A program made the position numbers and the translations under genes. Shown here in pieces: positions 38,119-48,267 of a stretch of 64,000 nt of DNA (positions are counted from its first letter, which is position 1; each line of letters opens with the position of its first letter). The DNA comes from Prochlorococcus sp. AG-347-K17. Lineage in GTDB: Bacteria > Cyanobacteriota > Cyanobacteriia > PCC-6307 > Cyanobiaceae. The stretch is from the NCBI GenBank assembly GCA_003281385.1, contig QCCE01000001.1:154657-218656 (forward strand). Direction: 5' to 3'. The notes beneath the pieces are model-generated. The model made no database searches, was not told the DNA's origin, and saw nothing but the letters and a program-made list of their open reading frames with translations.

Positions 38119-39167
38119 GCAATAAAAAGAAGGCATTAATAGCAGGTATTACTGGACAAGATGGTTCATACTTAGCGGAGCTACTAATTAATAAAGGATA
38201 TGAAGTTCATGGTATCAAGAGAAGATCAAGTTACTTTAATACAACGAGAATAGATGATATTTACCAAGATAGACATGGGGAATCAGTTAACTTATTCCTA
38301 CATTATGGAGATATAACCGACTCAAGTAATGTTAATTCAATAATACAAGAAATCGAACCAGATGAAATTTATAATTTAGCAGCTCAAAGTCACGTTGCTA
38401 TTAGTTTCGACATGCCTGAATATACCGCTCAAGTAGATGCTTTAGGTACTTTAAGAATTCTAGAATCAATAAGAGCTTTAAACCTGAAACAAACTAAATT
38501 TTATCAAGCCTCAACTTCAGAATTATATGGCAAAGTAGTTGAAATTCCTCAAAATGAAGTGACCCCCTTTAGGCCTCGCAGTCCTTATGCTATTGCAAAA
38601 CTATATTCTTATTGGCTTATTAGAAACTATAGAGAAGCTTACAATTTGCATGCATCAAACGGAATTCTTTTTAATCATGAATCTCCCAGAAGAGGGGAAA
38701 ATTTTGTAACTAGAAAAATAACAAGAGGATTTGCAAGAATAAAAAATGGAATTGATGATTGTCTTTATTTAGGCAACATAAACGCGAAAAGAGATTGGGG
38801 ACATGCTAAAGATTATGTTTATGCTCAATGGTTAATTCTTCAGCAAGAATATCCTGATGATTATGTAATCGCATCAGGCAATACGAGATCAGTTAGAGAA
38901 TTTTGCTTAAAAGTTGCTGAATGGTTTGGTTACAACCTAATTTTCGAAGGCGAAGGTCTTGAAGAGAAAGGAATAGACACTAAAACAAATAAAGTTTTAA
39001 TCAGGATTGATCAAAAATGCTTTAGACCTACAGAAGTGGATCTATTACTTGGTGATGCATCTAAGGCAAAGAAAATACTTGGTTGGCAGCCAAAGGTATC
39101 TTTTGAAGAACTTGTTGAGGAGATGTGCAGTAATGATAATAAATTTTGTCAAAAATTTAAAAAATAG
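38115..39167 (+). CDS. gmd: GDP-mannose 4,6-dehydratase
   Basis: SDR enzyme of 350 residues converting GDP-mannose to GDP-4-keto-6-deoxymannose. [18 protein letters not shown] (about 6-23), [37 protein letters not shown], and the catalytic [10 protein letters not shown] (about 157) are all diagnostic. [18 protein letters not shown] is the usual substrate loop. It overlaps the ColD-like gene by 4 bp, so both should be made from one transcript. Confidence 0.95.
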   Translation: MSNKKKALIAGITGQDGSYLAELLINKGYEVHGIKRRSSYFNTTRIDDIYQDRHGESVNLFLHYGDITDSSNVNSIIQEIEPDEIYNLAAQSHVAISFDMPEYTAQVDALGTLRILESIRALNLKQTKFYQASTSELYGKVVEIPQNEVTPFRPRSPYAIAKLYSYWLIRNYREAYNLHASNGILFNHESPRRGENFVTRKITRGFARIKNGIDDCLYLGNINAKRDWGHAKDYVYAQWLILQQEYPDDYVIASGNTRSVREFCLKVAEWFGYNLIFEGEGLEEKGIDTKTNKVLIRIDQKCFRPTEVDLLLGDASKAKKILGWQPKVSFEELVEEMCSNDNKFCQKFKK

Positions 39168-39178
39168 AAAAATCTTAC

Positions 39179-39200
39179 ATTATAAATTTCAATTTATAAT
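39179..39200. terminator. AT-only palindrome between convergent genes
   Basis: Ten-base arms, ATTATAAATT and AATTTATAAT, separated by TC, lie between the end of gmd and the end of the minus-strand gene at 39189, partly inside the latter's last codons. The position suggests a two-way terminator, but the stem has no G-C pairs, so stability is doubtful. Confidence 0.3.
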
Positions 39201-39932
39201 TTCATAACTCTTTTCTTTATTAAATTGTGAAATCCCATCCAAAAGATTTATTAAAAAAATCCAATCTTTTTCTAATTTAGGAAATTCCTCTTTTGAATGA
39301 AAAGATTTATCCAAAAGTAAAATTTTTTGTTTTTTAGTACTTAATAAGAAAGGAGCTATAGAAAATCCAGAAAATTGCGTAATAATTTTATTAGCCTTTA
39401 AAAGGCATTCAAAATTTAATATTGACGTCCCGCCAGTCTTATTTTTGAAAAGAGAATCAGAATTTTTTAAAAGTTTTATATCATTAGTTATAACTCCAAA
39501 GTTTCTTTGATCAAACAAATCATTAGAAATTTTTTCAAATTTTTTAATATCAAAACGCCTATCCAGTCCTCTTATCCATATTATATTTTTATGTTTTTGA
39601 TTTAAAGAAAAGTTAAAGTTATGAACTTTAAAGTATCTTGTGTAGTTATTTTGTAGAGAGTAGATAATTTTGTTTGCATTAATTTGATCGAATTTATATT
39701 TTATCTTTGGTTTATAAAAAGTCGTTTTTAATTCTATTTCATCTTCAAAATAAAGATAATTTCTTATGTCTTCTGCATTATGAAAAAATGTTTTTGATTG
39801 GTGATCTTGATATTTGCAAATTATTACTTCAATATCTTTTGGAGATATATTCTTTCTAATAGCCTTTTCTATCCCAATCATTAAGTACAAGATTTGACAT
39901 CCAACCCCGCCCGGAAGATAAATTTTGTATTT
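39189..39932 (-). CDS. Putative glycosyltransferase beside the GDP-deoxyhexose genes
   Basis: Protein of about 247 residues starting MKYKIYLPGGVGCQIL; the frame also has a start 12 bp earlier. GGVGCQILYLMIGIEKA near the N-terminus resembles the GDP-binding opening of GT11-type fucosyltransferases (GGLGNQxFQ). IIWIRGLDRRFD, FGVITNDIKLLKN and ANKIITQFSGFSIAPFLLS could be donor-side blocks. I cannot place it firmly in a family. Its location between gmd and the fcl-like gene supports transfer of a GDP-deoxyhexose. It converges with gmd. Confidence 0.45.
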   Translation of the reverse strand, partial: KYKIYLPGGVGCQILYLMIGIEKAIRKNISPKDIEVIICKYQDHQSKTFFHNAEDIRNYLYFEDEIELKTTFYKPKIKYKFDQINANKIIYSLQNNYTRYFKVHNFNFSLNQKHKNIIWIRGLDRRFDIKKFEKISNDLFDQRNFGVITNDIKLLKNSDSLFKNKTGGTSILNFECLLKANKIITQFSGFSIAPFLLSTKKQKILLLDKSFHSKEEFPKLEKDWIFLINLLDGISQFNKEKSYEIIN

Positions 39933-40024
39933 CATTAAACGCATTAAAATTCACCTCTATTTCTATGTACTTTCGTTATGTTTTTTATCTTAGAACAAAA
40001 GGGTGACGTCTAAAAAATTCCTGA

Positions 40025-41032
40025 TTAATTTGCACGATTATTTTTTTTATTTAACTCTTTATAAATACTTATTGTAGACGCTAATCCATCTCTGAGAGAT
40101 ATTTTTGGTGTCCACCCCATTGATTTAATTCTAGTAATATCTAATTGTTTTCTTGGTGTTCCATTAGGCTTACTCTCATCCCAAATAATTTTGCCTTCAA
40201 AACCAACAATTTCTGCAATTAATAAAGCTAACTCTTTAATTGTCATATCCTTGCCAGTTCCTACATTTAAATATGTTAAGGGTTCATTAAATGAATCTCT
40301 TGGCGAATAAATAGATTTTGGATCCCAATTTTCAAGTGCAAATAAGCATGCTTTACCTAAATCATCAACATGAAGAAATTCTCTGTAAGGACTTCCAGTG
40401 CCCCAACAGACTACTTCTTTGGATTGATTTTCCTTGGCTTCGTAAAATTTCCTTATTAAAACAGGTAGTACATGTCCACTTTGAAGATCATAATTATCAC
40501 CTGGTCCATATAAATTTGTTGGCATTAAACTAATGGCATCAAAACCATATTGATTTCTTAAGGATTTACACAAGCGAAGTCCGGCAATTTTAGCAAGTGC
40601 ATAACTTTCATTTGTAGGTTCTAAAGGGCTCCTTAATAATTCTTCTTCATTAATAGGTTGTTTAGCAAATTTTGGATAAATACAACTACTCCCTAAAAAT
40701 AAAAGTCTTTTAGATTTTATTTTCCATGCAGATTCAATAACATTATTTTGAATTTTTAGATTTTCCAGTAAAAAACCAGTTGGATCATTGTTGTTAGCCT
40801 CAATTCCCCCAACTTTGGCAGCTGCCAAAACAACAACATCAGGTTTTTCTCTAGAGAACCAATCTTTTACCTTAAAATTATCAGTTAAATCTAGTTGCGC
40901 TCTAGTTAATGTAAGAATATTTTGATATCCGGAAGAATTTAGCTCTCTTAAAATAGCGCTTCCTGCCATTCCATTATGCCCAGCTATAAATATTTTGTCT
41001 TGTTTAGATATTAAATTTTTCTTATTCTCCAT
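40025..41032 (-). CDS. fcl: GDP-L-fucose synthase-like epimerase/reductase (Fcl or ColC)
   Basis: SDR of 335 residues performing epimerisation and reduction of a GDP-4-keto-6-deoxysugar. IFIAGHNGMAGSAILRELN (about 15-33), FLGSSCIYPKFAKQPI, SYALAKIAGLRLC with Tyr and Lys, and PTNLYGPGDNYD are the GDP-fucose synthase blocks. In E. coli O55 the related ColC does the same chemistry on the 3-deoxy product of ColD. With the ColD-like gene 2 kb away either GDP-L-fucose or GDP-L-colitose is possible; motifs cannot separate them. It is divergent from manC, with 255 bp between. Confidence 0.88.
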   Translation of the reverse strand: MENKKNLISKQDKIFIAGHNGMAGSAILRELNSSGYQNILTLTRAQLDLTDNFKVKDWFSREKPDVVVLAAAKVGGIEANNNDPTGFLLENLKIQNNVIESAWKIKSKRLLFLGSSCIYPKFAKQPINEEELLRSPLEPTNESYALAKIAGLRLCKSLRNQYGFDAISLMPTNLYGPGDNYDLQSGHVLPVLIRKFYEAKENQSKEVVCWGTGSPYREFLHVDDLGKACLFALENWDPKSIYSPRDSFNEPLTYLNVGTGKDMTIKELALLIAEIVGFEGKIIWDESKPNGTPRKQLDITRIKSMGWTPKISLRDGLASTISIYKELNKKNNRAN

Positions 41033-41287
41033 GAGGTTTAGCTAATAAAATATTAATCAAATTTTGAGGTCATTTTTTATGAGTTTAAATAATACCCTAC
41101 CTAACATCACAAAGGCAAATTTGTTTGTAGGGATATTTGTAACTTTTAGAAATAACATAATATTCTTAAGTTAATTTTAGAATATTGGCTAATTTCGAAC
41201 TTAATTTCTTAAATAAAATACTAAAAAAAAAGATATTTTAGATATCAGATATGATGGTAGGGAATTTAAAGTATTATCTGTGACCTA

Positions 41288-42739
41288 ATGAAAGAAAAAA
41301 TAATACCAGTAGTAATGTGTGGGGGTAGAGGAACAAGACTTTGGCCTTTATCAAGATCAAGCTTTCCAAAGCAGTTCATCGCACTTTCTAATAATAGTAA
41401 TGATTCATTTTTGCAAAAAACTATAAAAAGAATCTCTGAATTTCCAAATATTGATAATCCAATTGTAATTTGTAATGAAGACCATAGATTTATAGTTGCT
41501 GAGCAAATAAAATCTATAGGAATAAAGCCAAAATCAATACTTTTAGAACCTGTAAGGAAAGGAACAACTGCTGCAATAACTTTAGCGGCACTTAAAGCCC
41601 TTAAAGAAGTGAAAGGGGGCGAAAACCCATTATTGTTAATACTTTCGTCTGATCATGAAATAGATGATATTGATAATTTCAAGACTGCAATTAATAAGGG
41701 GATACAGTTTGCCAAAAAAGGAAGGTTAGTCACTTTTGGCATTATTCCAACTCATCCGGAGACTGCATATGGATATATAAAGACAAAAGATAAAATATCG
41801 GGGACTTCAATTAAAGCATCAAATTTCATAAAATTTATTGAAAAGCCAAATTTAAAAACAGCTGAAAAATTATTAAATGAGAAGCAATATCTTTGGAATA
41901 GTGGTATTTTCCTTTTCAAAGCCAAAGACATAATTAATGAAATAAAAAAATATGAACCAAATATCTTCAAATCCTGCAGAGATGCATTAAAAAATACAAA
42001 TCTAGACCTCGACTTTCAAAGGATTGATAATGAATTATTTGCTAGTTGTCCAAATAATTCAATTGATATATCGGTTATGGAAAAAACAAAGTTAGGTACC
42101 GTTATCCAAATGAGCAGTGATTGGAGAGACATAGGGAGTTGGGATCAAGTATGGGAAAACAATAGAAAAGACCTAGAGGGTAATGTAGAAAAAGGAAATA
42201 TTATTTTAAGAAAGAGTAATAATTGTTTATTTATGTCAGAAAGCAGACTGCTCGTTGGATTAGGATTAAAAAACATAGTTTGTATTGAAACAAGCGATGC
42301 TGTTTTAATCTTAAATAAAGATTGCTCTCAGAACGTAAAAGATATTGTTAGTGAGTTAGATAATATAAAAAAATCAGAAAGTTTTGAACATAAAAAAATC
42401 TTCAGGCCTTGGGGAAATTATGAATCAATCATAGAGAATCAAAATTGGAAAGTAAAAAAAATATCTGTTCATGCCAATCATTCTCTTTCATTACAAAAGC
42501 ATAAACATAGGTCAGAGCATTGGGTCGTTGTTAATGGGACAGCTAAAGTTGAAATAGATAGCAAGATTTCTTACCTAGAAGAGAATGAAAGCGCCTATAT
42601 ACCAAAGAATTGTATCCATAGACTGTCTAATCCTAAAAATAACACCCTAACATTAATTGAAGTTCAAAGCGGTGATTACTTAGGTGAAGACGATATCATA
42701 AGGTTTTCAGATAATTATGGCAGAGTTTTAGAACAGTAA
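41288..42739 (+). CDS. manC: Mannose-1-phosphate guanylyltransferase / mannose-6-phosphate isomerase
   Basis: Bifunctional enzyme of 483 residues forming GDP-mannose. The guanylyltransferase half begins IPVVMCGGRGTRLWPLSR (about 6-23), with SFPKQF, LILSSDHEI, FIEKPN and LWNSGIFLF. The C-terminal cupin (from about 375) has FRPWGNYESI, HRSEHWVVVNGTA and ESAYIPKNCIHRLSNP. It feeds gmd and the ColD-like enzyme. No other mannose-metabolism gene (such as manB) is in the window. Confidence 0.93.
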   Translation: MKEKIIPVVMCGGRGTRLWPLSRSSFPKQFIALSNNSNDSFLQKTIKRISEFPNIDNPIVICNEDHRFIVAEQIKSIGIKPKSILLEPVRKGTTAAITLAALKALKEVKGGENPLLLILSSDHEIDDIDNFKTAINKGIQFAKKGRLVTFGIIPTHPETAYGYIKTKDKISGTSIKASNFIKFIEKPNLKTAEKLLNEKQYLWNSGIFLFKAKDIINEIKKYEPNIFKSCRDALKNTNLDLDFQRIDNELFASCPNNSIDISVMEKTKLGTVIQMSSDWRDIGSWDQVWENNRKDLEGNVEKGNIILRKSNNCLFMSESRLLVGLGLKNIVCIETSDAVLILNKDCSQNVKDIVSELDNIKKSESFEHKKIFRPWGNYESIIENQNWKVKKISVHANHSLSLQKHKHRSEHWVVVNGTAKVEIDSKISYLEENESAYIPKNCIHRLSNPKNNTLTLIEVQSGDYLGEDDIIRFSDNYGRVLEQ

Positions 42740-42795
42740 TATTTATAAATTTAAAGAATTTAAAATTAAATTTTTCTTTTCATGTCCGTATTTAA

Positions 42796-43866
42796 TTAAG
42801 GATTTTTCATTAATAAAGGTATGAAACTATCCAACTTATTTTGGCTTGATAAAAAATCGATAATGGCTAAGAGGTAAATATCATCACAATATAAATAGTT
42901 TTGTGCAATGGAAAAATTTTTCTTTACTGCATCAAACATTGAACTATAAACTTCTTTAGGATCTTTAAGAATTTTTTGGATAATATCATCTAGTTCTCTC
43001 ATATTAGAAAAAGTCAAAATTCCTGAGGAATCAAAAAAACTTTCTATAGAGGTAATTCCCCAATAAATAGGTACAGTTCCAGAAATAAAACAATCCATTA
43101 TTTTTTCAGTAAAATAAAAATTTTGCATTGAATTTTCTATGGCAAGACTAAAGTAATAAGGCACTAAAAATTCGCCCTTTTCCCTATTTCTAACACCACC
43201 AGTTCCGGATCCTAAAAAGTGAATAAAATTTTCTGGCAAACTCTTATATTTTTTTACTATTTTGTGTCTTAATCTATGACCTTCAGTAGACCTTTTACTT
43301 GAGTAAATGTGAGATATTGGTATTTTCTTATGCTCTTGATTTAATCCAAAAAACTGACTACCAATATTTATGGTATCAGCAGGAATAAATGATGTTTTTT
43401 CTGGAAATCTTTTAAGTAAAGCTTCATCATACGTTAAGATCAAGTCAAACTCTTTATGATATTTCTGGATATTTTTGTAAGAATGAGGATTACAAGCCTT
43501 TGACTCAATAATTAAGGCTACATTAAAATCAGATTTATATTTTAAGAATTTTTTGTGAATGAAAGAGTCTAAAAATATAGTTATTCCTCTCCAATTTTCT
43601 CTAAAACCTACAGCATTATAAAATTTATTTTTTCTTACATTAGCAGTACAACAATAAGTACTAGATTCTAATAAACTTGAAAAACTCATTTTATATTTAG
43701 CTTTATATTGATCTGACAATTGTTTAGTGCATGCATTAACATACATCTTATTTTTTGTTAAATAGTCATATTTATCATATAAGTACTTCACTTTTGAAGA
43801 ATATAGTTCTGTATTAATAATTTTTTTCTTGGACTTAAATCGAAAAAAATCAATCATAAATAGCAA
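42796..43866 (-). CDS. GT10 fucosyltransferase-like protein
   Basis: Protein of 356 residues. The conserved alpha-1,3-fucosyltransferase block is YYFSLAIENSMQNFYFTEK followed by IMDCFISGTVPIYWG (about 236-270), carrying the expected Glu-Asn and Tyr-x-Thr-Glu-Lys donor-binding residues. GT10 enzymes use GDP-fucose, and here GDP-fucose or GDP-colitose would be available from the flanking genes. An N-terminal region of about 100 residues is not recognised. Converges with manC 56 bp away. Confidence 0.78.
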   Translation of the reverse strand: MLFMIDFFRFKSKKKIINTELYSSKVKYLYDKYDYLTKNKMYVNACTKQLSDQYKAKYKMSFSSLLESSTYCCTANVRKNKFYNAVGFRENWRGITIFLDSFIHKKFLKYKSDFNVALIIESKACNPHSYKNIQKYHKEFDLILTYDEALLKRFPEKTSFIPADTINIGSQFFGLNQEHKKIPISHIYSSKRSTEGHRLRHKIVKKYKSLPENFIHFLGSGTGGVRNREKGEFLVPYYFSLAIENSMQNFYFTEKIMDCFISGTVPIYWGITSIESFFDSSGILTFSNMRELDDIIQKILKDPKEVYSSMFDAVKKNFSIAQNYLYCDDIYLLAIIDFLSSQNKLDSFIPLLMKNP

Positions 43867-43880
43867 ATTTTATAAAAAAT

Positions 43881-45908
43881 TTAAACACTGATCATAACAG
43901 CTGAACTTAATTTCTCTACCTTATTTTTATAGGCAGCCACTCTCCTCCCCCACCACAATGTCTCTTTCCCATACTCATAATAATCACCTTCATAATTTTT
44001 ACCAGTGAATGATAATTCAATAGAATTTTGGATAAGTGGCGAATTATTATAAATAACATCATGAATATTAAATGCGAATTTATGATGTATTGGATAATTA
44101 AAATTAGGATCTAGGATTGCTAATTCTTGGTACTTAATCAGTTCAACTAATAATGTATTTTCTAACTTAAAATTAAGATTCAAAAAGGTTTTTATATCTT
44201 CAAAGAAAATTTCCTTATTTTTCATTATTTCTATTACTGTAGCTTCTTCAAAATCCCAAGCAAAATTTTCCCTAACAGAATCAACGACTCTTCCCCATGG
44301 AGCTTGAGCCTTCATTACTAAGTCTAAAGCATGTTGAGTCTTTAAAAGCTGATCTGAACAAAAAGATGATTTTTTTGAAACCATGAAATCCATAAATTTC
44401 ATATAAAAATCCGAATAAGTTACCCCTAGATGATTATTAAGAAAACGAGAAATAAATTGTGTTGTACCTAGATAGTGACCAAACATAAACATCCATCTAT
44501 ATAAGGTACATTCTTTGTAATCACTTATCGACATAGTATTAGTTTTTACAACCATATGTTCTCTTTCATAATGATTTATTTCACTAACATCGACATGGCT
44601 AAAAGCAGGATAAGTATCAATTATTTCAATTCCGTGCTGTTTTAAATATTTTGGATCACCAAAAGGGGTATTAGGAAGAGCAGTTAATGGATAAATTCCA
44701 ATGTAATTATGTTGACCAAGTTCAATTACTCTTGATATTCCTTTAATGAAAGATTCCTTTGTTTCCTCAGGTAAACCTAATATTAACTCTACATATGAAG
44801 GCATGTCATTTTTACTATACAAAGTCAGAAACTCACTTAATTTTCCTCCATCTACATTTCTTCTTCGTATAGCTTTTAAAGTATCTTTATTTAAGGATTG
44901 CAACGCTATTGTAATTCCTTTATCCATTTCTGCATCATAAAAAATTTTGGCAAGATTTATAACCTTGTCAGCTTGATCTTTAGCCCAATCACATCTATGT
45001 TTTTGAGGATAGCCAGTTTCTTTCTTTTTCTTGACCAAATATTCTGTAATTTGCAAATGATCTTTGAACATACCAAAATTTGAATCGGCATTATAAACAA
45101 AGACAACTTTATTCTTAGAAAGCCAATCAATTTCTGCAAATATTTTTTCAAGTTTATTGGTTTTTACTTTTTGAAAATATTGATTACCAATTTCGCAATA
45201 TGAACAGGAGTAGGGACAACCTCTTGTTGTTTCAATAGTGCTTTCTAATTCATATTTACAATCCTTAATTAGTTCATCAAACAAACCATTAAGATATGGA
45301 CTAGGCATTGAAGTTAAATCTTTGATTCTTTCTTGTGGAGGGGTCACAAAGGTATCGAGATTATTAGGGGATTTTTTTAACTCGGTTTCTTTTATTCTTA
45401 GCCCATGTAATAAAACATTACTGGGTTTTGATTTGTCGTTTACCAATCGATAAGGAACCGAACAGCCATTTATATCAGAAAAATCTGGATTATCTTTCAA
45501 AGATTCTTTTAAAATATTCGAGAAAATAATCTCACCCTCGCCATGAACTAAAATATCAACAAAAGGATATTTGTGAAAGAAACCTTGTGATCTATCCGAC
45601 ATTGGAACTTGCCAACCACCAAACTCAATAATACAACTAGGATATTTTTCTTTAATTTTTTTAGCTAACTCAACATTATTATTCCAATTCCAAACAAAGC
45701 AACTAAATCCTACGATAAATGGATCCTTAATTTGATCCATAATTGAATCGGTATCTTGTCTCCACCAAAATATATTTTCTAATTTAAAATTATCATCTAT
45801 ATCTTTAATAGATTGGCAGTATGACCAAATTAAACCAGTGGAATAAGGAAGCTTTGCTTGATTGGCTAATACGTCATTTATTTCAAAAAAATAAACATTT
45901 TTTTTCAT
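43881..45908 (-). CDS. Cobalamin-binding-type radical SAM protein
   Basis: Protein of 675 residues. An N-terminal B12-binding-like domain (VGFSCFVWNWNNNVELAKKI, IEFGGWQVPMSD) is followed by a radical SAM core with the iron-sulphur motif RGCPYSCSYCEIG (Cys about 231, 235, 238) and ALQSLNKDTLKAIRRRN and LILGLPEET further on. The typical B12-binding D-x-H-x-x-G is not obvious, so cobalamin use is uncertain. The final 250 residues are a separate, mostly helical region. A role as sugar or lipid methylase or similar modifying enzyme is possible. The gene lies 14 bp from the GT10 gene. Confidence 0.75.
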   Translation of the reverse strand: MKKNVYFFEINDVLANQAKLPYSTGLIWSYCQSIKDIDDNFKLENIFWWRQDTDSIMDQIKDPFIVGFSCFVWNWNNNVELAKKIKEKYPSCIIEFGGWQVPMSDRSQGFFHKYPFVDILVHGEGEIIFSNILKESLKDNPDFSDINGCSVPYRLVNDKSKPSNVLLHGLRIKETELKKSPNNLDTFVTPPQERIKDLTSMPSPYLNGLFDELIKDCKYELESTIETTRGCPYSCSYCEIGNQYFQKVKTNKLEKIFAEIDWLSKNKVVFVYNADSNFGMFKDHLQITEYLVKKKKETGYPQKHRCDWAKDQADKVINLAKIFYDAEMDKGITIALQSLNKDTLKAIRRRNVDGGKLSEFLTLYSKNDMPSYVELILGLPEETKESFIKGISRVIELGQHNYIGIYPLTALPNTPFGDPKYLKQHGIEIIDTYPAFSHVDVSEINHYEREHMVVKTNTMSISDYKECTLYRWMFMFGHYLGTTQFISRFLNNHLGVTYSDFYMKFMDFMVSKKSSFCSDQLLKTQHALDLVMKAQAPWGRVVDSVRENFAWDFEEATVIEIMKNKEIFFEDIKTFLNLNFKLENTLLVELIKYQELAILDPNFNYPIHHKFAFNIHDVIYNNSPLIQNSIELSFTGKNYEGDYYEYGKETLWWGRRVAAYKNKVEKLSSAVMISV

Positions 45909-46076
45909 TAGCCAAAATTAAAATGTAATTTTCGGTATTATAACTTATAAATAACCTATTAGAAGTTTTCCCTTTAAATACAAACATTAAGAATTTTTTT
46001 TAGAACGCAAAAAACATTACAAGATAAATTTATTTAATTTTAGGAGGTATTTTATTGGACGTATCAATAATGAATA

Positions 46077-48132
46077 TTATAAGTTATCAACATTATTCTT
46101 CAAAAACTTAAGCATTTTTGGAGCAATTATATATCTCGCACTGTAATATGATATGTGATCATCGTCAGAATAAAGTGGCTCATTTTGTTCTTGATATTTA
46201 CATATTGAATTTTGACACATCGCATCTAAGGCATCAAATAAATAAAGATTTTTATTTCTATTAGAAATATTTTCGAGTGCGTTTATTATTTTTGTATAGA
46301 CTCCTCCATTACTAAAAAAACTTTTTGGATAAAAGCAGTCTTTTTTACTTAATTGATTAAACCATTCAGAATTTTGCGTCTTACACTGCTTCAATCTTGC
46401 TATGGGGAACTCAGGTGTAGGAGTAGAAATAACCACCTTAACATTCTTCATTAAAATCCTTTTTGCAAAATCATCCAAAGAAGTCAACCAATCATCTAAA
46501 CCATTTCTTTTATGAATTTCATACCATTGATCTAAAAATCTAAATGGCATTCTTACCAAGATAAAAACAACATCACCTGATTTACTCTTTAAAATTATTT
46601 CTTCTTCAATCTGTTTTGTTAATTCGCTCATTTTAATATAAATTTCTTTTTCTTCCTTTACTGAGGGGAACAATGTTCCTGTTGATAAATAAAAAAGATT
46701 TGATTTCGTTTCATTTGCTATGTATTCGGCACCTTTCCAAAAACTTTGATTATGGCTATCACCAAGGAAGAAAAACGTTCTTTCTTCTTGGGAATTTATA
46801 GAAATGCATTTTTTAAAAATATTTGCTTTAGTTAATTTTTTATTGAAACGGCTACAGAAATCAAAGTCGATACCATTTCTTTTAAATACTGTTTTTAAAC
46901 TATTATTCTCGGCTCTATTAGAGCCTAAATAAAATCTTCCCAAAAGCGGTTTTGAAAAAACAAACACAAAAAATGAAGAAAATATCAATGAAGAAATGCC
47001 AATTGGGATTGTACTCAATTTCTTTAATGACCAATCTTTATATCTAAGAGGTTTTTCTAAATATTCATATGATATAAAAGCTATAAAAAAAATTATTAGT
47101 AATTGAAAAGAAATTGACCACCAATGAATTCCTATCGTCCAACGACTTATCGACAAAATACCCCAATGCCAAAGATAAAGAGAATAAGACATTTTCCCTA
47201 AGTAGACAATATTTTTTTGAGACAATATCTTAAGTAGAAATGTTTTTTCTTCTAGGTTATTTATCAATAATACGGAAAGAGATGTAACTGTTATTATCGA
47301 TAAAACTGTATTTATTTGAGGCAAAAACATTAGACATACTATTAGGCTAAAAAGTGCTAAAGGGGGTATTTTTTTTGCGATTTTAAGGATAAAAAGATTT
47401 TTTTTCATCCCAATAAATAGCATTACCCCAAGAGATATTTCCCAGAATCTCGTTGGCATCAAGAAATAAGCATATGATGCATTTCTCTCATATAAAAAAA
47501 TAAAAGCAATTATCGATGCCGTAGATAATAAAATCAAGGTTATAAATAACTTGTTAAGGCCTTTTCCCTTTTCACTTGGAAAGCCTGTCATCCATGTTAT
47601 GAAAGGAAAAAAAAAGTAAAATTGCTCTTCAACACTTAAAGACCAAGTATGCATAAAAACATTTAATTCACTTGCCTCTGCAAAGTAATCAGTTGAACTA
47701 TGTAATAGATAAATATTTGACATCCCAAATAAAGATGAAATACCAGTTCGTAAAGAAACTGTAGGTTCAATAATAAAAAGGCTTGTAATTATAGTCGTTA
47801 ATAAAACAAAAGCTAATAACGGGGGTATTAATCTTTTAATTCTTCTTTCATAAAATTTTGTTATGAACTCAAAGAAGTTTTTATTATTTTTTCTAAATAA
47901 AGACGCTGTAATAACAAAACCAGAAATAACAAAAAATATATCAACTCCAAGAAAACCACCTGGCAAAAAATCTTTATTGAAGTGATTTATAATAACTGAT
48001 ATGACTGCAAAAGCTCTTATTCCATCAATTACAGGAAAATATTTTTGGTTTGATGTGTTGAAGATTTTAAGAAAGTTTTTTATAAATATAACCTTTTTGC
48101 GATTTTTTGGTTGATATTAAGCTTATCAACAT
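46077..48132 (-). CDS. OafA-type acyltransferase fused to SGNH domain; start disrupted
   Basis: Inner-membrane O-acyltransferase with about ten helices (GVDIFFVISGFVI, FYERRIKRLIPP, TWSLSVEEQFYF) and a periplasmic SGNH domain (FFLGDSHNQSFW, DDDHISYYSARY). The first usable start in frame is TTG at 47966, but that codon is the Leu of a conserved FLPGGFLGVD block. Coding similarity to the paralogue at 54569 extends upstream through IDGIRAFAVISVIINHFN to about 48040, with no ATG, GTG or TTG before an in-frame stop at 48117-48119. An ATG at 48130-48132 is out of frame by one base; removing one base from an A-run (T6 at 48076-48081 or 48103-48108 on the given strand) would join it. The upstream limit given is therefore provisional. 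Confidence 0.75.
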
Positions 48133-48267
48133 TTTTTTAAAGTAAATTTTCTCAATAATGATACGGATAATCCACTATGCTTTTTTATTATATGGTTACC
48201 TATATTAATTTAATTATTTAATCCCAAAGATTAAAATTAAAATTATTGAATACTTACTTCTTTAATA

